Below are positions 1 through 8,998 of a stretch of DNA of 64,000 bases, one piece after another. The translations under genes and the position numbers were made by a program. The stretch is from Gracilaria domingensis (lineage: Eukaryota > Rhodophyta > Florideophyceae > Gracilariales > Gracilariaceae), in assembly GCA_022539475.1 (NCBI GenBank), contig VCMS01000107.1, forward strand, positions 222,256 through 286,255, read 5' to 3'. Under the pieces are notes generated by a model. It saw only the letters and a list, made by a program, of their open reading frames with translations. It searched no databases and had not been told where the DNA came from. Position 1 is the stretch's first letter. Each line of letters begins with the position of its first letter.

Positions 1-748
1 GTCCACGTATAGCAAACGTGCTCTCAGACGGCCTGCTTTTGAGGTTTGTTAAGGACCAAAGTTACACGACGCGTTGCCCGCGAGTGGAGCTCGACGTGGC
101 ACGCGTGACGCATCACGCAGCCATCAATTATGCGCTGACACAGAGGTTGGAACGGCGCGCGCGCACGCGCCGTGATGCTCTCTGGGAGGCGTCTCCCACG
201 TCTGCGCGAGCAGCGAGTTGCGCAAGTGGCGGGCGCCCGAGGAGACGAGAAGAATAGCCGAGGAGGGAGAGAGGAAGCGCTGCTGCTCTCTGCGCTTGGT
301 CACAGCTCTTGCAGAAGGCGCTCGCCGGCAGCCGAGCTGACGCTTGTCGCGAAGCTTCTCGGAGCTGGAAGTGCTTTCCGTGGCGGAGTCCATTGAACCG
401 CGCCGGACGCCGTTCCACCGGTTCCCACTTACAGCCCCGTACAGATAAACGAAATTGCGCCAGCGGCTCCCTCTCGCTGCCTGTGTCCAGTTCGTTTAGG
501 GCTAGCGCTCACACCCGCATCACGCCCCCCTGCGCCATACCACACCACCCCGCCGCCCGTATCACGCAACTCGAGTGCTCAAACGCAGCATAGAAAAAAA
601 TCCGCCACCGGGCTCCTTTCGCTCTTACTCCTCGTTTGTTTGTTTGTTCGTTCGTTACTCGCCCTGTTCGCGCTCCTTTCTCTGTCCGTCCTCTCCCGAA
701 TCCCCCCCCTCCTTCTTCCTTGACTGCCAAATCAACCGACGGTCCGCA
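1..748. other. Region upstream of the ankyrin gene, no supported gene
   Basis: Short overlapping reading frames occur on both strands but none shows a domain, biased composition or a counterpart elsewhere in the window. The last 150 bases form a pyrimidine-rich leader for the gene that starts at 749. I see no tRNA or other RNA gene here. The promoter of the ankyrin gene presumably lies in this stretch. Confidence 0.4.
600..748 (+). promoter_or_regulatory. Pyrimidine-rich 5' leader
   Basis: The bases before the ATG at 749 are dominated by C and T, including short TTTG repeats near 636-652 and a C-run followed by CTCCTTCTTCC near 703-719. A similar C/T-rich leader precedes the ORF at 8543. This resembles a transcription-start or 5'-UTR composition bias; no TATA box is obvious. 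Role is inferred from position only. Confidence 0.35.
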
Positions 749-2398
749 ATGTTCTCCTCCGGCGACGTCGCCCTCCGCATGGTATCCGCCTGCAATGGGC
801 ACGACTGGCACATTGCCGAGTCGCTACTCGATCTATACGGTCCTGAAGCCGCGCATGTTCGTGGTATCGGCGAGTATGACTGTACCCCGCTCCATGCCGC
901 CGCCGCCACCGGACAGCTACCTCTTCTCCAGCAGCTGCTGCGCGCCGGCGCGCACGTCGACGTCCCGGCTATGCATGCCTTCACGCCGCTCTTCATGGCG
1001 GTTCGGAACAACCGTCCGGCTGCCACGGCCATGTTGCTTGCTGCCGGCGCGGATCCTGACATAGTGTGCGCGGGCACAACGCCGTTGTTGGTCGCGGCTG
1101 ATGCGGGCTTTGGTCCGGTTGTTGCCGCGCTTCTGAGAGGGGGTGCTTCCACTTTTGCCACCGATGAGAGGGGGGATACTGCTCTGCATCTGGCTTGCTC
1201 AAATGGGCACGTCAATGTGGTGCAGATGCTTTTGGAGGCCGGTGCCGATCCTACCGTTGGCAATGCCATGGCGATTTCGCCGCTGCATATGGCGGAGGAG
1301 AGTGGTGACGTAGAGCTGGTGGAGATGATGCGCTCACCCAAGATGGCGCTGGTCGCGTCAGATTCTTATGGTCGTGTTGTCCCGTATCAGAGTGATATGT
1401 ACACACTGGATTTAACGGACCCGTCGTACTCGATGGGTATGTACCCGTATGATTCGCCGTATCATTCTATGGATATGATGCGTTCGGGATATGGCCCGTA
1501 TGCACTGGATACGTATTCTTCGCACTACGGAATGGGCCCATATTCATCCTACTACTCGTCTGCATACGGCCCGTATGCAATGGATTCGTATTCTCGTTAT
1601 GCAATTGACCGCTATGGCCTGGACCGCTACACTCCGTATGGCCGCTCCGGTTACGATCGTTTCGGTGTTGATCGCTACAGCTCTGTGCTTGGGCGCTATG
1701 GCCTCATGGACCCATACTCTTCTCCGTATTCCGGGTATGGGCGCTCTCGCTATGGGGGCTACATGGACAAGTATTCGCGATTTGGGCCCATGTGTTCCTA
1801 TTCCCGATACGACATGTCTTATGGATATGGCCCGTCCAGGAACCGCCGATACGGCTCTCGCTACGGCGGTGGTTATGGGAGGTACTCCATGTATGACAGA
1901 ATGGGCTACGACTATGATGGGTACGGTGCGTACGGCTCTCGCTCTCTCAGTCCGTCCCGCTCTGATTGGAGCGATGACTGGCACTCTCCCGCGTACGGAG
2001 GTATGTACGGCGACGACTATTACCGGTCGAGCATGGGCCCCTACGGCGGCTACCGCTACGGAGGTGCGTATGGATACCGTGGTGGTCGCGGCCGGCTCAC
2101 TTCTCGTGAACGCTATCGCATGAGAGGATACCGCAGTGATGACATTGCCGAAATGATTGGCTCGTTTGTCGGGCGTTCGTTGTCGTATTCGGAGCGCAGC
2201 CGGTTCATGAACCGCGTGGAGAGGAACGCACATCGCTACCGCGTGTCCGGTAGCACTCTACTGTCGGACCGTTACGGGGCGGAAACTCTGGCCCGCATGC
2301 TGGTGACCGATTCCAGTGGCCATGCTCGTGGGGACGAGTTGTGGTCCACCGCGGAGTTTATCCGTAGCTTCAGAGATGGCGGCAGCTATGCGTATTGA
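749..2398 (+). CDS. Ankyrin-repeat protein with long Tyr/Gly-rich low-complexity region
   Basis: The 549-residue product starts at the ATG at 749; the 58 upstream in-frame codons look like leader rather than protein. About five ankyrin repeats run from residue 43 to 200, with recognisable cores such as TPLHAAA and TALHLACSNGHVNVV. They are followed by about 250 residues (roughly 205-455) very rich in Tyr, Gly, Ser, Arg, Met and Asp, with recurring GYGPYA and DRYG-like units. A charged C-terminal segment of about 90 residues (SRERYRMRGYRSDD onward) looks foldable. Ankyrin repeats bind proteins; Tyr/Gly/Arg-rich tracts in other proteins drive condensate formation or RNA binding. No signal peptide or membrane segment is seen, so a soluble scaffold is likely. 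The exact function is not recognisable. No intron is needed. Confidence 0.85.
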   Translation: MFSSGDVALRMVSACNGHDWHIAESLLDLYGPEAAHVRGIGEYDCTPLHAAAATGQLPLLQQLLRAGAHVDVPAMHAFTPLFMAVRNNRPAATAMLLAAGADPDIVCAGTTPLLVAADAGFGPVVAALLRGGASTFATDERGDTALHLACSNGHVNVVQMLLEAGADPTVGNAMAISPLHMAEESGDVELVEMMRSPKMALVASDSYGRVVPYQSDMYTLDLTDPSYSMGMYPYDSPYHSMDMMRSGYGPYALDTYSSHYGMGPYSSYYSSAYGPYAMDSYSRYAIDRYGLDRYTPYGRSGYDRFGVDRYSSVLGRYGLMDPYSSPYSGYGRSRYGGYMDKYSRFGPMCSYSRYDMSYGYGPSRNRRYGSRYGGGYGRYSMYDRMGYDYDGYGAYGSRSLSPSRSDWSDDWHSPAYGGMYGDDYYRSSMGPYGGYRYGGAYGYRGGRGRLTSRERYRMRGYRSDDIAEMIGSFVGRSLSYSERSRFMNRVERNAHRYRVSGSTLLSDRYGAETLARMLVTDSSGHARGDELWSTAEFIRSFRDGGSYAY

Positions 2399-3251
2399 AG
2401 AACGCATGGGGTTACCTGCAGCGATGGTAATGTGTGAAGCCTTTTGCGCTCGCTGTACGGAATGCATGTGAACGTGACTTGTTCTTGCTTCTCCCGTGTG
2501 TTTGCCGTTGTATGATGTAAGTGTGCTGTGAGTTGCGGCTGTGAGCTGCCATGCTAAGCGGTGGCCGTGCTCATGGCGTTTGATAAATATATTGTGCTTG
2601 CTTTGCTTTGCAGTTGCGCGCCCTTCACTGCCAACGCGGTGCACAGTATAGATAACTGGCACTGCCACCGCGGCCAACTGTTGCTCCCAACTGTGATTGG
2701 CGCGCGTGTAACCTTACTGTACCCCAGGGGTAAGGATACCTGAAAACGGGTTTCCCGTGGCGCGTCGCGGCGACGAAAAAGGCGGCTTGTTTAGCTTGCG
2801 CGTTAGCCAGCCCGAATTTGCGCCAGCCCGAGTTTGCGCGCCGCAAAAAGGAGTCGGGCGCCTTGTTGCACGCTTAGCAAGACGGTATTGTTTTTAACTA
2901 GAGGCTTCTCCAGCATGCTACCCATGTTAGCACACGCGCGCACACGGGCGAATAAAAAGCGCGCGCGCGCGCACATACAAGGCGGTAAGAAGACACGCCC
3001 CAAGCAGCAGCGCGCGCGCGCGCGCATGTATTGTGATGACGCGCCTAACGCACGTTTCCGCCTTGTCGGCGTCCCATTATGGCATTGTTCAACGCTAGCA
3101 GAAGCGCGCGAGGCGCGCCATTTTGTGGCGCCGTGAGCTGTCCCACCGCGGATTGGCCGTGGCGCGCAAGCGAGTGAGGGAATTGGATTAGCTGTGATGA
3201 GCTGTGCTAATATGCGTGTAACAGCCGGGTGGACAAACACACGCCGGCGCC
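2399..3251. other. Intergenic region between two convergent genes
   Basis: This holds the 3' flanks of the ankyrin gene (plus) and of the dihydrouridine synthase gene (minus). It contains alternating GC tracts around 2959-3026. No ORF here has supporting features; the long minus-strand frame that crosses it is an artefact of high GC. Confidence 0.5.
2959..3026. repeat. Alternating (CG)n tracts
   Basis: Two uninterrupted alternating G/C runs of about 16-17 bases, at 2959-2974 and 3010-3026, lie 35 bases apart within a stretch rich in GCGC. Such alternating purine-pyrimidine runs can adopt Z-DNA. They sit between convergent gene ends. Confidence 0.7.
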
Positions 3252-4334
3252 TCACGGCTCGCGCCCGAGCTTGCCCCGCTCGGCAACAATTTGTGGCACA
3301 TGGACCGAAACTGCGTGTACGTTCACAGTGTGCAGCAGACGCTCGACGTGGCTGAGCGTTTCGGCGCGGTAGAGGCGATCCAACAAGCCGTCGGGCAGTC
3401 CGGTATATCCTTGTAGATACCAGCCGAACCATCGGCGCATGGAGCAAAGCGCGCGCTGCTCGGAAGCTCCGTGCGCGCTCATGAGCCATGCCGTGCCCCC
3501 GCTGATGTGCGCGCACATGATTTGTTTGACGCGCGCAAACGGGGGCACGGTCAAGCGCTGCTCGCCGTGGCGCATTGCATGCAGCAGGTCGGCAAAGAGC
3601 CACGGGCGGCGCAGGCAGCCGCGGCCAATGACGACGCCCGCCGCGCCGGTGCAGCGCAGCATGTCGAGGCAATCGGCGGCCGTGAACACGTCGCCGTTGC
3701 CAAACACGGGAAATGGCAACATGCTGCACGAGCTGCGCAATGTGGTGCCAGCGCTGGCGCGCCGCGCCGCGCTCGTACGCGTGCTCGGCGGTGCGCGCGT
3801 GCAAGGTGACGGCGGCCACGCCGCTGTGCTCCATGAGCTTTGCGGCGCGCAGGTAGGTGAGGCGGCCGCCGTAGCGCAGGCGCATCTTGGCGGTGACGGG
3901 CACGCGCGCGGGCGCGGCCACGGCGAGCACGCTGTCCACGATGCGGCGCAGGCGCGGCAGGTCGGCCAGCAGCGCGGCGCCGCCGCCGCGGCGCAGCAGC
4001 TTTGGCGCCGGGCAGCCAAAGCTGAGGTCGATGTGCTGCACGGCGTGGCGCGCGAGCAGCTGCTGCGCCGCGCGGCGCAGCTGCGCCGGCTCCGTGCCGT
4101 ACAGCTGCACGGAGCGCGTCTCGCGCGCGTGGAAGCGCGGCGACACGCGGCGCTGCAGGAAGAGCGGTGCGTGCAGCATCTCCGACACGGTGAGCGCGGC
4201 GCCGTACGACGCGCACAGCGAGCGGAAGGGCGCGTTGGTGACGCCGGCCATGGGCGCCAGCACCAGCGGCGGGTCCAGCGTCAGCTGCGCCAGCTGCACG
4301 GGCGCCACGGGCGCCACGGGCGCGCGGCTCGCGC

Positions 4335-4365
<31 letters not shown>

Positions 4366-4404
4366 GGGCGCGGCGCACCACGCGCGCGCGAAGGCGGCGC
4401 TCAT
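3252..4404 (-). CDS. tRNA-dihydrouridine synthase, DusB/NifR3 type, with a one-base frameshift
   Basis: The family uses FMN to reduce uridine in tRNA D-loops. Reading from the ATG at 4404, residues 49-57 give the FMN-barrel start (LAPMAGVTN), residues 127-138 contain the catalytic-cysteine motif (SFGCPAPK, Cys131), and residue 202 begins the HART motif. Near residue 227 the frame is lost. It resumes one base away with PVFGNGDVFT and later GVVIGRG, both expected in order in this family, and runs to the stop at 3252. The 1153-base span is one base longer than a multiple of three, which fits one extra base near 3714-3718. This could be a real inactivating mutation or a sequence error. The first 35 residues are Ala/Pro-rich and could be an organelle leader. 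The bacterial-type architecture suggests a plastid or mitochondrial role, which is inference. Confidence 0.85.
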
Positions 4405-4470
4405 CGCGGCGAGGAAGAAGAGGAACAAAAGGAACAAGAGGAAGCAGAGGCTGCGCCCGCGGCCGGCCGC

Positions 4471-4542
4471 ACCTCCCGCGGGGCTCGAACCCGCGACCAA
4501 CAGATTAAGAGTCTGTCGCTCTACCGACTGAGCTAGGGAGGC
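4471..4542 (-). tRNA. tRNA-Lys(CTT)
   Basis: A 72-nt cloverleaf without intron. The acceptor stem pairs GCCTCCC with GGGAGGT, the D arm is GCTC/GAGC, the anticodon arm is ACAGA-CTCTTAA-TCTGT with anticodon CTT, and the T arm is GCGGG-TTCGAGC-CCCGC with normal B-box bases. CCA is not encoded, as usual for a eukaryotic nuclear tRNA. It lies 66 bases upstream of the dihydrouridine synthase gene on the same strand. Confidence 0.96.
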
Positions 4543-4858
4543 CGCGCGCAGGCCGCGCGCCTGCGTGCGCGCGCGGCGCGCCGCCGCCGCCCATAAAGCG
4601 CGCGCCGCGCCGCCGCCACTGCCGCCGCGCCAAGTGTCGCCGCGCGCAGCCGCGCCCGCGGCGCGCGCCGCCCACACGTTCGCGCGCGCCGCGCCGCGCC
4701 GCGCCGCGCTCGCCGCGCCGCGCGCCGACCTCGCGCCGCGCGCGCCTCGCGCCTCGCGCCTCGCGCCCCCAAATGCGCGCGCCGTGCGCCGCCGCGCCGC
4801 CGCGCCGCCCCGGCCCCCCCCCCCCCGCCGCACCGCCCAGCCGCCGCGCCGCGCCGCC

Positions 4859-5416
4859 ATGACCGCCCGCCCCGCTCCACCCGCCGCCTTCGCGCTGTCC
4901 ACGCCGCTGGCGCCGCGCGCGCGCGCGCTGCCGCGCCGCTCGCGCGCGCCGCCGCGCCGCCGCGCCATGTGCGCGCCGCTGCGCGTGCGCATGGCCGACG
5001 TGCAGCAGGCGGCCGCGTCGGGGTCGGGGTCGGGGTCGGAGCCGCAGCCGCAGCCGCAGCCGCAGCCGGCGGCGGAGGCGCCGCCGCGCGCGGAGGCCGA
5101 GCTGCCGCCGCCCCCGGAGCCGGAGCTGGCGCCGGAGCCCGCCACCACGTCGGCCGCCGACATTCTCAAGTCGCTGCGGGAGGACTCTGCGGCCGACGCC
5201 GCCAGCGCCACGCCGGACGACAAGCCGCGCTCCATGCTGGGCGTGTACCGCGACGTGGACGGCCGCAGCAACGTGTGGGCCGTCGAGCCGCAGGAGCAGG
5301 AGGACACGCGCCCGCAGCTCAGCAAGATCGCGCTGCTGGCCGCCGCCGCCGCCTTCATCATTGCCGCCTTGCTCATTCTGCCGCTCTTGCCGCTCACCAA
5401 TCCGGACCAGCTGTGA
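4859..5416 (+). CDS. Small single-pass membrane protein with plastid-type leader
   Basis: The 185-residue product is read from the ATG at 4859; upstream in-frame codons are extreme-GC, Arg/Ala/Pro noise. Residues 1-45 are rich in Ala, Arg, Pro and Ser, lack acids and end in VRMA, which resembles a red-algal transit peptide and cleavage site. Residues 51-100 are a low-complexity Gly-Ser, Pro-Gln and Pro-Glu linker. Residues 101-150 contain a more conserved-looking stretch (GVYRDVDGRSNVWAVEP). Residues 157-178 form one strongly hydrophobic helix followed by a seven-residue tail. A thylakoid or envelope membrane protein with its domain in the stroma is a reasonable inference. I do not recognise the family. 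A T-run (5459-5471) follows the stop. Confidence 0.65.
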   Translation: MTARPAPPAAFALSTPLAPRARALPRRSRAPPRRRAMCAPLRVRMADVQQAAASGSGSGSEPQPQPQPQPAAEAPPRAEAELPPPPEPELAPEPATTSAADILKSLREDSAADAASATPDDKPRSMLGVYRDVDGRSNVWAVEPQEQEDTRPQLSKIALLAAAAAFIIAALLILPLLPLTNPDQL

Positions 5417-5677
5417 GCCCCGTCGCTTCTCGTAAACACACATACAATACCACAACGGTTTTTTTTTTTTTCTTGTGCTTTATACCTTTGTATAAGAAAA
5501 GAAAGCTTGCAAAGGAGGCGCCCTTCGTCGTTCACTCACTGCGCTTTAGTTATATGCAATTCGCTCACAAGACGCTCATCACCGACAAACACCAAACACA
5601 CGTCCACAAAAAAGAACAACAAAACGGACACAAACAAAACAAAACAAAAACAAAACAAACACAGCAACAACCTCTCG

Positions 5678-6875
5678 TCAGTTGCGTCTGCGGAACGCCA
5701 TGGAGCGCCCCTTGATCGAGTGCGGCAGCCGCCCAGCGTCCTTCCGCGCCGCGTCCTTGAGCTCGCGGATCCAGTTGCGACGGATTTCGTCCGTCTCCGC
5801 CGCGAAAAAGTACTCCTTCGCCTCCGTCCGCAGCACAAACATGAACCGTTCGTGCCCGCCAATCTCCAGCTTCTCGCGCACCGCCTTGCACAGCGAGTTG
5901 GCCAGCACCACAATCTGGCTCCTGGTGCTGATCACCCCGCCGCCCGAGTCGTAGCTGAACAGGCAAATCGCCTTGCCGAAGAACGGGTGCGACACAATGC
6001 TCGCATAGCGTCGTCTCCACCGCTTCCACACCACGCCCTTGCGCACCCACATGTCGCCCTCGATCTCCTCCACCACGCGCCCGCCGCTGCCGCTGGTGTC
6101 GATGGTGGACGGCGGCCCGAGCGCCGCCGCCGCCGGCGCCGCCGCCTCGGCCAGCGCGTTGCCCACCGACTTGCCGCCCTCCTGCATCACGCCGCGCCGC
6201 CGGTTGGGCGACACCGTCACGGCCGACCTGGCGCGCGGCTCCGCCGACATGGCGTCCATCTCGTTGGGGCCGAACCGGCGCGACACCTTGAGGCTGTACC
6301 TCTGGATGTCGCGCGCGGCGGCGTGCGACTGCGGCCGCGACAGCATGTCCTCCGGCGCGTCAAAGTACAACCTGGCCGGGCTGCCGGACGCGCGTTCGCG
6401 TCCAAGCCGCACCGGCGACGGCGTGGTATGCGGCGAGCACTCGGCGCGCAGCTGCTGCAGCGGCGGCGGCGTGAGCACGCTGTGGTTGTTGCTGCTGCCG
6501 TCGGCGCCGCCGTTGCTGTTGCGCATGTTGCTGCCGTGGTTGTTGGCCATCGGCGACGTGGTGGACACCGAGCGGTGCTGGCGCCGGACGCCGCGCGGAG
6601 GCGTGACCATGGCGGACACGTTGGGGTTTTGGTTCTCGTCGCCGCCGCCGGCGGCGGCGCGCGCCTCGTACATGGAGCTCATGGTCTGCGTGCGGCCGAG
6701 GCGCGCGGCGGACTTGGCGCGGCGCGACAGCGGCTTCTTCTCCAGCGCCTCGAGGCGGCTCTTCATCTGCTCGAGGTGCGACACGTAGTTGGGCGCGGTG
6801 GAGCGGCCGGTGACGCGCACAATGCTGACGTTGTTGTTGGCCAGAATGGACGCCGGGATGGGCGGCGCGTTGGGC

Positions 6876-6918
<43 letters not shown>

Positions 6919-7798
6919 TGTTGGAGTGCGGCGACACGGTGGAGGCGGACAAGGCCGGCGTGTCGGCGGTGTGCGACGACACGGAGCTGGCGGCGTACGG
7001 GGCCGGCAGCGAGGCCGGCGCGGCGGCGTTGGCGGCCTTGACGCGGTGCAGGCGCATGAGCTCGAGCTTGAGCGCCTGGATGTCGCTCTGCATGAGCTGC
7101 AGCGTCTCCTCGGAGCTGTAGTTGTTGAGCGGGTGCGACGCGCCGGAAGCGGGCGGTGACAGCGTGGGGTGCGGCGCACGGTCCGGCGACGACAGCGGGG
7201 TGATGGCGGCCAGCTGCGGCTGCAGCGAGTTGGGCGGCGGCGGCGGCGGCGGCAGCGGCAACAGCGCGCTGGTGGTGGCGGTGGCCGTGGCGGTGGCGGT
7301 GGCGGCGGTGGCGGTGGTGGCGGTGGGGTGCGGCGGCGGGGTGCGCTGGGCGGCGGCGCGCTTGGACTCCTCCTCCTTGACGGCGCTCTCCAGGCGCTCG
7401 ATGCCCTGCGCAAGCTCGATGGTGTTGTGGCCGCAGGCGGCCATGGCGAGCTTGGGGTTGCGGCGCTCGAGCGAGTGCACAAAGTGCTCGCCCTCGGTGG
7501 CGAAGAGCGCGCGGATGTGCAGCATGTTGCGCTTGAAGGAGGCCTTCTGGGCGAGGTAGCGCGGGTCGTCGTGCGACTCAAAGCGATCCAGATCGTCCTT
7601 GAGCGCGCGCGCGGCGAGCAGGTGGTGCTGGAAGCGGTGCAGAAAGGCGTCGAGCTGCGCGTCGAAGGCGCGGCCGCCGAGCGTGTCGGGCGGCGACTTG
7701 GGCAGCGACGCGGACGACGACAGCGTGGAGGACGCGAGCGCCATCTCGTCGGCCCACTGCTTGGGCAGCGCTGACTGGTCGGGCGGCGCGGCTGTCAT
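5678..7798 (-). CDS. PH-domain protein with helical N-terminus
   Basis: The 706-residue ORF starts with ATG at 7798. Residues 40-150 are predicted helical and charged (SFKRNMLHIRALF, ERLESAVKEEESKR). A long middle region is low-complexity with Thr/Ala and Pro tracts and a run of about 14 Ala. A short heptad-like helix (LQLMQSDIQALKLELMRLH) suggests a coiled coil. The last ~130 residues form a pleckstrin-homology domain: MWVRKGVVWKRWRRRY opens it and the terminal helix has the invariant Trp (IRRNWIRELKDA). PH domains bind phosphoinositides or proteins at membranes; the basic first strands fit lipid binding. The protein could be a membrane-trafficking or signalling adaptor. The start is the first ATG before the extremely GC-rich spacer. 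Confidence 0.85.
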
Positions 7799-8542
7799 GG
7801 CGGGCGGCGGGCGGCGCGGCGGCGGGCGGCGGGCGGCGGGCGGCGCGGGCGGCGCGGGGGCGGGCGGCAGACGCGAGACTGGCGGCTAAGAGCGCGCGGC
7901 GCGGGCGCGCGCGCGCCATGATTCGGCGAATTCAAACGTTCAAACGCGCGCGCCGTTCAAATCTTCGAAAAGTTTTCGCCAAAAAGCGCCGCGCCAGCAA
8001 TCGGCGCGCGCGTGCGCGCGCGCGGCGCACGCGCGCGGCGCGCGCGCACGCGCCGCACACACGCGCCGCGCGCGCGCGCCGCGCGCCGCAAAAGCGCCAG
8101 CCGAAAAGGCGCGCGCGGCCGCCAGCGCGCGGCCGCGCGTTGGCTGTTTCCAAAGCGCGCGCGCGCGCTCGACCGCGCGTGCCCCGCGGGCCGCGCGCCG
8201 TGCGTTGTAAACGACGCGCCGCGCGGCGCCGTGCTCGCGCGCGGCGCGCGCGCGCGCCGCGCCGCGCCGCCGCGCTTTACGCCGGTACGGCGGTACACGA
8301 CGGCGCGGCGCTGGCAGCCCGTGCATCGCATGCTGCCGCGCTCTCCGCGCCCGCCGCGCCCGCCGCGCCCGCCGCATAAAGACCGCTGCCGCGCCGCCGC
8401 CGCCGTCGTCCTCTCGTCCACCAGCCCCCCCGCCCCCCTTCCACCCGCCACCGCCCTCCACCCGCTGCCGCCCTCCACCCACCCCCCCCCTTCCGCCAGA
8501 CGCCGCCGACTCGCACGGCCTCGCCATCCCATCCCAACAGCC
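7799..8542. promoter_or_regulatory. Extreme-GC divergent intergenic region
   Basis: This separates the PH-domain gene (minus) from the ORF at 8543 (plus), so it would contain both promoters. It is very rich in alternating GCGC and includes tracts of GCGCGCGC near 7905-7915, 8008-8080 and 8240-8260. Short AT-richer islands (AATTCAAACGTTCAAACG near 7929) stand out. A C/T-rich leader fills 8400-8540. Reading frames on both strands are open only because stop codons are rare at this composition. Confidence 0.45.
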
Positions 8543-8827
8543 ATGCCCTCCACGCCGTACACGCCCACCAACCAGGGTACGCAGCCGTACAGCGGCGCGT
8601 ACGCGCCGGCGTCGTCATCGGCGTCGGCGTCGTGGTCCGACGCGGACATGCCGTCGCTGAGCCTGCCGACGTCGATGGGCTACGCGTCGCCGCCGCTGCA
8701 GGAGGCGGCGCGCAACGCCAGCAGCCAGCTGGGGCGCACGGCGCCGCCGGCCGGCGGCGGGCGCCACCGCCACCGCCGCCGCCGCCCGCCATCGAAGGGC
8801 TGCCACAGCCACCGCCGCTCGTCATAA
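8543..8827 (+). CDS. Small hypothetical ORF, low support
   Basis: A 94-residue frame from the ATG at 8543 follows a pyrimidine-rich leader like that of the gene at 749. The N-terminal half is Ser/Thr/Pro/Tyr-rich and has ordinary composition (PSLSLPTSMGYASPPLQEAA). The C-terminal third is His/Arg-rich where the DNA becomes CCGCCG-like, and an alternative frame there reads PPPP then IEGLPQPPPLVITAPTL. A frameshift or a different 3' part is therefore possible. No domain is recognised. Confidence 0.35.
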   Translation: MPSTPYTPTNQGTQPYSGAYAPASSSASASWSDADMPSLSLPTSMGYASPPLQEAARNASSQLGRTAPPAGGGRHRHRRRRPPSKGCHSHRRSS

Positions 8828-8998
8828 CTGCCCCCACATTGGCATCGCATGCACAGCTCACTCACTCACTGCACTCACTCACCCATTTAGAGATTCGATA
8901 ACAGTCCACTAGAGTCTTACGTTTTGCGGCGCGATACGCGCAGGTCAGCGGCTCGAGAGCGCGCGCACCCTGTAAAAAGTAAAAAAAAAAAAAAAACA

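Noticed and set aside
1491-2233. Open frames on both strands within the Tyr/Gly-rich region
   Set aside because: They are shifted readings of the repeated TAC/TAT/GGC codons of the ankyrin gene.
4505-5455. Minus-strand frame of 316 codons opposite the small membrane protein
   Set aside because: Arg/Gly-rich shadow of a GC-rich plus-strand gene, with no domain.
2803-5535. A single 910-codon minus-strand reading frame
   Set aside because: Only its middle part encodes the dihydrouridine synthase; the rest is antisense to other genes or intergenic and consists of Ala/Arg/Gly noise kept open by high GC. It also runs through the tRNA gene.
7960-8400. Several long frames on both strands upstream of 8543
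   Set aside because: Composition-driven; Arg/Ala-only proteins without features.
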